Assembly: GCF_026410545.1 (NCBI RefSeq)
Contig: NZ_JAPMIT010000004.1
Coordinates: 310,001 to 374,000 of the forward strand
Source: Microbacterium sp. STN6
GTDB lineage: Bacteria; Actinomycetota; Actinomycetes; Actinomycetales; Microbacteriaceae
Reading direction: 5' to 3'
DNA: 64,000 bases
The translations under genes and the position numbers were made by a program. The notes below the pieces were generated by a model. It saw only the letters and a list, made by a program, of their open reading frames with translations, was not told where the DNA came from and ran no database searches. This document shows, in pieces, positions 58,996-64,000 of the stretch. How positions within the stretch are numbered: the stretch's first letter is position 1; each line of letters opens with the position of its first letter.

Positions 58996-60108
58996 CTACT
59001 TGATGCTCGCGGCGGCGGCCTGAACCTTCGTCGCGAGTTCCGCGCTGAGCGGCGCCGAACCGGTCTGCTCGGCGGAGGCCTGTTGCGCAGCATCCGTGGC
59101 AAGGTAGCCCGCGTACGCCTTGACCAGGTCGGCTTTCGCCGAATCCTTGTACTGCTGGCAGGCGATCACGTAGCTGACGAGCACGAGCGGCCAGGCGTCG
59201 GCGTCGGTGATGGTGCGGTCGATGTCGACGGCCAGGTCGTGGTCGGCGCGGCCTGACTTGAGTGGCGAGGCGGCGACCACGGCCGCGGCGCCCTTCGCGT
59301 TGATCGTCACGAACGCGTCACCCACTTTGAGCTGGGCGATGCTGAGCCCCGCTGAGCCGGACTCGTCGACGTACGTGATGCTGTTCGACGCGCTCTTCGT
59401 GGCGTCGGCGACACCCGAGGTGCCCTTGGCCGCGTCGCCCACCTGGTAGGGGAACGTCTGCGAGGCGGGGGCATCCCACACGCTCTTCGCGTTGGCCGCG
59501 AGGTACTCGGTGAAGTTCTGCGTGGTGCCGGAGTCGTCGGAACGGTGCACGACTGTGATGGCGGCGTCGGGCAGCTTCGCGTCGGGGTTGAGTGCGGTGA
59601 GCGCCTTGTCGTTCCAGCGCGTGATCGAGCCCTTGAAGATGCCGGCGATGGTGTCGGCATCGAGGCGCAGGTCGCTGACGCCGTCCACGTTGTACGCGAC
59701 CGCGATGGGCGAGATGTACACCGGCAGGTCGATGGCGCCCGAGCCCGGCGTGCACAGGGCGAAGTCGCCGCCGAGCTCGTCGTCGCTAAGCGCCGCGTCC
59801 GAGCCGGCGAAATCGGCCGCACCCGAGATGAACGACTTGCGGCCTGCGCCGGAGCCCTGCGGGTCGTAGTTGACCGTGACGTCGGGGTTGTCGGTCTGGA
59901 AGCCGGCGGCCCAGACGGTCTCCGCGGCTCCTTGCGCCGACGAGCCGACGGCGCTGAGCGTGCCCTTCAGAGCGGATGCCGGCGCGGCGTCGGCCGCGCC
60001 GGTACCGCGCTCGTTCGCCGCGCATCCGCTGAGCGCGATCGTGGCGATCGCCAGCGCGGCGACGGGTGCGGTGATGCGGGCCGATGCGGTGAAGCGAGTG
60101 AATGTCAC
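58996..60108 (-). CDS. pstS: Phosphate-binding lipoprotein PstS
   Basis: A 370-residue phosphate-binding protein; lipobox ends at Cys29 (LSGC). Ligand-binding segments are LSAVGSSAQGAAETVWAAGF, NYDPQGSGAGRKSFISGAAD and VHRSDDSGTTQNFTEYL. First gene of the pstSCAB operon and the target of the PHO box at 60200-60221. Confidence 0.95.
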   Translation of the reverse strand: MTFTRFTASARITAPVAALAIATIALSGCAANERGTGAADAAPASALKGTLSAVGSSAQGAAETVWAAGFQTDNPDVTVNYDPQGSGAGRKSFISGAADFAGSDAALSDDELGGDFALCTPGSGAIDLPVYISPIAVAYNVDGVSDLRLDADTIAGIFKGSITRWNDKALTALNPDAKLPDAAITVVHRSDDSGTTQNFTEYLAANAKSVWDAPASQTFPYQVGDAAKGTSGVADATKSASNSITYVDESGSAGLSIAQLKVGDAFVTINAKGAAAVVAASPLKSGRADHDLAVDIDRTITDADAWPLVLVSYVIACQQYKDSAKADLVKAYAGYLATDAAQQASAEQTGSAPLSAELATKVQAAAASIK

Positions 60109-60199
60109 TGTGGCTGTTCCCTTCCCTGGGGATCGTGTGCAGGTGGGCCGGGTCGGCCCGTCTGCGACGCTATTCCCGAGGCGTTACCAGCGTTGCGCA

Positions 60200-60221
60200 C
60201 GCCGGTGAACCGGAGGTGAAC
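60200..60221 (-). promoter_or_regulatory. PHO box (PhoP site) upstream of pstS
   Basis: On the pstS strand two 11-bp direct repeat units follow each other exactly: GTTCACCTCCG then GTTCACCGGCG. This is the actinobacterial PHO-box pattern bound by PhoP under phosphate limitation. It ends 92 bp before the pstS start. Confidence 0.85.
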
Positions 60222-60241
60222 AGGAGGAGAAGGTTGTGGCG

Positions 60242-61177
60242 CTACAGCCGCGGGCTGTGCGTCTCGATGGCGATGATGCCCGAGCTGGGATTGGTGGCCG
60301 AGAGGTGCACGACCGAGAACGCGCCGGTCTCGAGCGCCGCCGCCTCGCGCAGATACGGGCCACTCGTCGTGCCCGTGGCGAGCGCGATCTCACGCAGGAT
60401 CACCGGCAGCACCGGCCCGTGCGAGCACAGCACCACGGTGCGGCGCTTACGCACGCGCTTGCCCACGATCTCGCGCACGGTTGCGGCACCGTTCTCATAT
60501 GCGTCCTGGCTGATGCCCTCTTCGCGCACCGGCTTCAGCCCGAAGGCCGCCGCGAGAGGCGCGACCGTCGCGGCGCAGCGCACCGCCGTGCTCGTGATGA
60601 GCTTCCGCGGGTTCCACGCGGCGATGGTGGGCACGTTGCCTGCCGCCTGCTTGGCCCCTCGATCGGTGAGCGGCCGCGAGGCATCCGTTCCCGACCATTC
60701 GCCTGCCGGGGTGGCCTTGCCGTGCCGCAGCACGATGAGGGCGAAGGTCTCGGTGACGCCGTCGTCGAGAAGCGTGGCGAAGTTGTCGATGATTTCGACG
60801 TCGTGCTCGTACGTGAGGTACTTGCGGGCCTTCTTGATGCTCACCCACTCGAGCGCGGCGACCTCGCCGTTCGGCACGAAAGTCGACCGTGCAACCGCAT
60901 CGTCATCGACCTGCGCCGCCCAGTAGTGCACGAACTTCTCGCGACCGCTCTCGAGGCGGTAGTTCGAGACGCCGATCGGCACGCCGAGGGTCACCGACAG
61001 CCCGGTCTCCTCCTTGATCTCGCGCACCGCGGTCTGGGGCAGGGTCTCGCCCGCGTCGACCTTGCCTTTGGGGATCGTCACGTCGCCGTAGCGCGTGCGG
61101 TGGATCACGAGAACGAGGAGCTTGCCCCCCACGATGCGCCAGCAGACGGCGCCTGCGGCGTAGATTGCGGTCGTCAC
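60242..61177 (-). CDS. mutT1: Nudix hydrolase fused to histidine phosphatase (MutT1-like)
   Basis: A 311-residue two-domain protein. The Nudix box runs G38-x5-E44 to REIKEETGL (52-60). The C-terminal phosphoglycerate-mutase-like domain begins with the catalytic [14 protein letters not shown] near residue 148 and has a later CSHGPVLPV. Mycobacterial MutT1 of the same layout degrades 8-oxo-(d)GTP and diadenosine polyphosphates. It overlaps ppk1 by 4 bp, a conserved actinobacterial pairing. Confidence 0.9.
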   Translation of the reverse strand: MTTAIYAAGAVCWRIVGGKLLVLVIHRTRYGDVTIPKGKVDAGETLPQTAVREIKEETGLSVTLGVPIGVSNYRLESGREKFVHYWAAQVDDDAVARSTFVPNGEVAALEWVSIKKARKYLTYEHDVEIIDNFATLLDDGVTETFALIVLRHGKATPAGEWSGTDASRPLTDRGAKQAAGNVPTIAAWNPRKLITSTAVRCAATVAPLAAAFGLKPVREEGISQDAYENGAATVREIVGKRVRKRRTVVLCSHGPVLPVILREIALATGTTSGPYLREAAALETGAFSVVHLSATNPSSGIIAIETHSPRL

Positions 61178-63351
61178 CGGCGGCTGCCCGTGCGCGGCCG
61201 GTGCGTGATCTGCTGCATGAGCCTATTCTGCAGGTCCACGAGCGGGTGTCCAGCCTCGTCTTTGCTGTGCCGGCTCCAGACGCCGTCGGAGTCGAGCGAC
61301 CAGGCCGACACGTTCTCGTCGAACGCCTGGTCGACGAGCGCGTCGAGCTCCCTGATCTGGCCCGGATCGGTGAGGCGCACGAGCGTCTCGACGCGTCGGT
61401 CGAGGTTGCGGTGCATCATGTCGGCGCTGCCGATGTACACCTGCGGGTCGCCGTTGTTCACGAACGAGAAGATGCGCGAGTGCTCGAGGTAGCGGCCGAG
61501 GATCGATCGCACCCGAATGTTCTCGCTGAGTCCCGGCACGCCCGGCCGCAGCCCGCAGATGCCGCGCACCCACAGGTCGACCGTGACGCCCGCGTTGCTC
61601 GCCCGGTAGAGCGCGTCGATGATCGCCTCGTCGACGATCGAATTGAGCTTGATTCGGATGCCGCTGGGCAGCCCCTCCTGCGCGTTCTGCGTCTCCACCT
61701 GAATGCGCTTCAGCAGCCCCTTGCGCAGGTGCAGCGGCGCGACGAGCAGCCGCTTGAACTTCTTCTCGATGGCGTAGCCGCTCAGCTCGTTGAAGAGACG
61801 GGTCAGATCCTTGCCCACCTGGTCGTCGGCCGTCAGCAGCCCGAGATCCTCGTAGACGCGGCTCGTCTTGGGGTTGTAGTTTCCGGTGCCGATGTGGCTG
61901 TAGTGCCGCAGCCCACCCGGCTCGTTGCGAATCACGAGCGCCAGCTTGCAGTGCGTCTTCAGCCCGACGAGGCCGTACACGACGTGCACGCCTGCCTTCT
62001 CGAGCTTGCGCGCCCACGAGATGTTGTTCTGCTCGTCGAAGCGGGCCTTGATCTCCACGAGGGCCAGCACCTGCTTGCCCGACTCGGCGGCGTCGATGAG
62101 CGCCTCGACGATGGGGCTGTCGCCCGAGGTGCGGTACAGCGTCTGCTTGATGGCGAGCACGTTGGGGTCGGCGGCGGCCTGCTCGAGGAACGCCTGCACG
62201 CTGGTCGCGAACGACTCGTAGGGGTGGTGCAGCAGCACGTCGCGCCGGGCGACGGCGGCGAAGACGTCGGGCTTGGCGTTGGGCTCGCGCGCCATGAGGG
62301 CCGCCGCGGTTGTGGGCACGTGCGTGGGGTAGTGCAGGTCTGGCCGGTCGATCTTCGACAGGTCGAACAGGCCGCCGAGGTCGAGCGGCGCCGGCAGCCG
62401 GTACACCTCCTGCTCGCTCACGTCGAGCTCGCGCACGAGCAGCCCGAGCGTGACCTCGTCCATGTCGTCGGTCACCTCGAGGCGAATGGGCGGTCCGAAC
62501 CGGCGGCGCAGCAGCTCCTTCTCGAGCGCCTGCAGCAGGTTCTCCGTCTCATCCTCGTCGACCTCGACATCCTCGTTGCGCGTCACACGGAAGATGTGGT
62601 GGTCGAGCACCTCCATGCCCGGAAAAAGGTCGCCCAGGTGGTTCGCGATCAGGTCCTCGAGCATGATGAAGCGCATCTGGTCGACGCTTTCGCGCTGGTC
62701 GATGCGCATGAACCGCGGCAGCATCTGCGGCACCTTGAGCCGGGCGAACTGCTCCTTGCCGGTCTTGGGGTGGCGAACGCGCACGGAAAGGTTGAGCGAG
62801 AGGCCCGAGATATAGGGGAACGGATGCGCGGGGTCCACCGCGAGCGGCATGAGCACCGGGAAGATCCGCCTCGAGAAGATCTCGCGCATCTGCACACGGT
62901 CGGCGTCGTCGAGGCTCTCCCAGCTCACGATCTCGATGCCGGCATCGGCGAGGGTCGGCTTCACCGAGTCCTGGTACGCCCTGGCGTGACGCGCCTGCAG
63001 CTCGTGCGCCTTGTCGCTCACGTCGGCGAGAACGTCGAGCGGCGCGCGGCCCACGTTGGTCGGCACGGCGAGTCCCGTGAGAATGCGCCGCTTGAGGCCG
63101 GCCACGCGCACCATGAAGAACTCGTCGAGGTTGCTGGCGAAGATCGCGAGAAAGTTGGCCCGCTCGAGAATGGGAACGTCGGGATCTTCGGCGAGTTCGA
63201 GCACGCGCTGGTTGAACGCCAGCCAGCTCAGTTCGCGGTCCAGGTACCGATCCTCCGGCAGCGTCGGATCGTTCTCGTACACGAAGGGGGCGAAGTCGTC
63301 GTCGAAATCGCTCGCCATGCCCGAATCGAGCATGATGTTCTCGCCGTCCAT
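61174..63351 (-). CDS. ppk1: Polyphosphate kinase 1
   Basis: A 725-residue PPK1 that makes polyphosphate reversibly from ATP. Domain landmarks: [19 protein letters not shown] (N domain), [18 protein letters not shown] (head), [20 protein letters not shown] and the catalytic-His region [16 protein letters not shown]. The C-terminal phosphohistidine-binding part has [23 protein letters not shown] at 63351 is used; a GTG one codon upstream (63354) would overlap the upstream stop by 4 bp. Neighbouring pst and mutT1 genes tie it to phosphate metabolism. Confidence 0.95.
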   Translation of the reverse strand: MDGENIMLDSGMASDFDDDFAPFVYENDPTLPEDRYLDRELSWLAFNQRVLELAEDPDVPILERANFLAIFASNLDEFFMVRVAGLKRRILTGLAVPTNVGRAPLDVLADVSDKAHELQARHARAYQDSVKPTLADAGIEIVSWESLDDADRVQMREIFSRRIFPVLMPLAVDPAHPFPYISGLSLNLSVRVRHPKTGKEQFARLKVPQMLPRFMRIDQRESVDQMRFIMLEDLIANHLGDLFPGMEVLDHHIFRVTRNEDVEVDEDETENLLQALEKELLRRRFGPPIRLEVTDDMDEVTLGLLVRELDVSEQEVYRLPAPLDLGGLFDLSKIDRPDLHYPTHVPTTAAALMAREPNAKPDVFAAVARRDVLLHHPYESFATSVQAFLEQAAADPNVLAIKQTLYRTSGDSPIVEALIDAAESGKQVLALVEIKARFDEQNNISWARKLEKAGVHVVYGLVGLKTHCKLALVIRNEPGGLRHYSHIGTGNYNPKTSRVYEDLGLLTADDQVGKDLTRLFNELSGYAIEKKFKRLLVAPLHLRKGLLKRIQVETQNAQEGLPSGIRIKLNSIVDEAIIDALYRASNAGVTVDLWVRGICGLRPGVPGLSENIRVRSILGRYLEHSRIFSFVNNGDPQVYIGSADMMHRNLDRRVETLVRLTDPGQIRELDALVDQAFDENVSAWSLDSDGVWSRHSKDEAGHPLVDLQNRLMQQITHRPRTGSRR

Positions 63352-64000
63352 CACAACATCATGGCATCGTGCGCTGAAACTGCACGTCGATACTGCACGT
63401 CAATCATGTGGTCGATGAAGCCGCTGGAGCGGTAAAGGCGCAGTGCGGGCTCGTTGTCGCCTTCCACGTAGAGGGTGGCCGACCGGCATCCGCGTGCCGA
63501 CAATCGGGCGAGGCCCGCCTCAAGCAGCCGCCTGCCGAGCCCTTTGCCCGCGGCGGCCGAATCCACCCCGATCACGTAGATCTCGCCCTCGTCGCTGCCG
63601 GGCTCGATCTTGAGCCAGTTGTAGCCGACCATGCGACCGGCGGCATCGCGAGCCACCAGAAAGTCGCCCGCGTCGAACCACGGCTCGGCCTCGCGGTCGG
63701 CGAGGTCGGCTTCGCTCACCCGCCCCTGCTCGGGATGCGCGTGGAACACCCGGGCGTTCAGCCGCACCCACTCGCCCTCATCGGCCCCCGGCCGAAACGC
63801 CCCGATCGAAAACGACGGAGAAAGTGAAGCGGATGCGGCATCCGTGCCCCCTTCTGCCCCCGTACCCGGCAAAATCTCCGTCGTTTTCGATCGGGCGGCG
63901 GTCGACGCGGCGGGCAGCCGGGCCAGGCGCAGTTGCAGCAGAGTGCGCACGAGCGCGAAGCCGAAGCGCGGCGCGAGGGCACGGGCGGCGGGATGGTCGC
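63351..64000 (-). CDS. mshD: Mycothiol synthase (5' end beyond window), with palindromic insertion in the interdomain linker
   Basis: The frame runs from a stop at 63351-63353 up to the window edge, so the N-terminal part is missing. The second GNAT domain is complete: [39 protein letters not shown] (acetyl-CoA loop) and [19 protein letters not shown]. The end of the first domain reads [20 protein letters not shown]. MshD acetylates Cys-GlcN-Ins to mycothiol. Between the domains lies a perfect 21-bp inverted repeat, translated in frame as an about 30-residue low-complexity linker. It overlaps or abuts the ppk1 start. Confidence 0.9.
   Translation of the reverse strand, partial: DHPAARALAPRFGFALVRTLLQLRLARLPAASTAARSKTTEILPGTGAEGGTDAASASLSPSFSIGAFRPGADEGEWVRLNARVFHAHPEQGRVSEADLADREAEPWFDAGDFLVARDAAGRMVGYNWLKIEPGSDEGEIYVIGVDSAAAGKGLGRRLLEAGLARLSARGCRSATLYVEGDNEPALRLYRSSGFIDHMIDVQYRRAVSAHDAMML
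63801..63895. repeat. Perfect 21-bp inverted repeat inside mshD (REP-D)
   Basis: The arm at 63801-63821 begins CCCGATCGAAAACGACGGAG; the arm at 63875-63895 is its exact reverse complement, with a 53-bp spacer. The element lies wholly within the mshD reading frame, in the linker between its two GNAT domains, and resembles a REP/MITE-type palindromic insertion. Confidence 0.85.

Noticed and set aside
61165-63435. 756-codon open frame on the plus strand opposite ppk1
   Set aside because: Repetitive Val/Asp/His/Arg composition typical of antisense frames; ppk1 on the other strand has all family motifs.

Overview
The window is high-GC (mostly around 68-70%) actinobacterial DNA, most likely from the family Microbacteriaceae. 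Support for this includes frequent GTG and TTG starts, tightly overlapping operons, a mycothiol synthase gene, a fused Nudix/histidine-phosphatase of the actinobacterial MutT1 type, 11-bp direct-repeat PHO boxes and many short palindromic intergenic repeats. No genus or species can be assigned from the sequence alone.

Region 1 (1-12.97 kb) is an aromatic-acid catabolic locus. A LysR regulator diverges from benzoylformate decarboxylase (mdlC) and an aldehyde dehydrogenase. A NitT/TauT-type ABC importer follows. A second operon encodes a 4-oxalomesaconate hydratase (PIG-L fold), a CHA aldolase (RraA fold), an NAD(P) oxidoreductase, a 4-oxalomesaconate tautomerase (PrpF fold) and a type I extradiol dioxygenase. 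The importer and the lower-pathway operon have near-identical promoters with the same 14-bp palindrome. The GntR/FCD repressor gene at the end of the locus is the likely reader of that palindrome.

Region 2 (13-22.3 kb) has a MGMT-like protein and a GNAT acetyltransferase, then a chitooligosaccharide/GlcNAc operon: DasABC-like importer, GH3 beta-N-acetylglucosaminidase, ROK kinase and nagB, with a convergent nagA. A YrdB-family gene, purU and an MFS exporter follow.

Region 3 (25-36.4 kb) is a second amino-sugar or sugar cluster: class II aldolase, two PfkB kinases, an amidohydrolase, a BadF-type sugar kinase, an RpiR regulator, a SIS-domain protein and an NgcEFG-like importer. A lower-GC patch (about 25.9-26.8 kb) with a membrane protein interrupts it. 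The glyA-folD operon follows, preceded by a ZTP (pfl) riboswitch.

Region 4 (39-47.6 kb) has a gamma-carbonic-anhydrase-like protein and what looks like a PTS-independent N-acetylmuramic acid recovery module: a D-lactate-dehydrogenase-like flavoprotein overlapping murQ, divergent from namZ (exo-beta-N-acetylmuramidase), an RpiR regulator, a PIG-L deacetylase and a double-GNAT protein. With the BadF kinase, nagA and nagB elsewhere in the window, a full route from GlcNAc-MurNAc to fructose-6-phosphate, ammonia, acetate and pyruvate can be drawn.

Region 5 (47.6-64 kb) holds galK-galT, a DeoR regulator and galM; YceI; a TetR regulator divergent from a DHA2 efflux pump across an unusual operator array; tRNA-Lys; the pst phosphate operon with a PHO box; mutT1, ppk1 and a partial mshD that carries a palindromic insertion in its coding sequence. 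Several families of short repeats lie between genes and sometimes supply stop codons.
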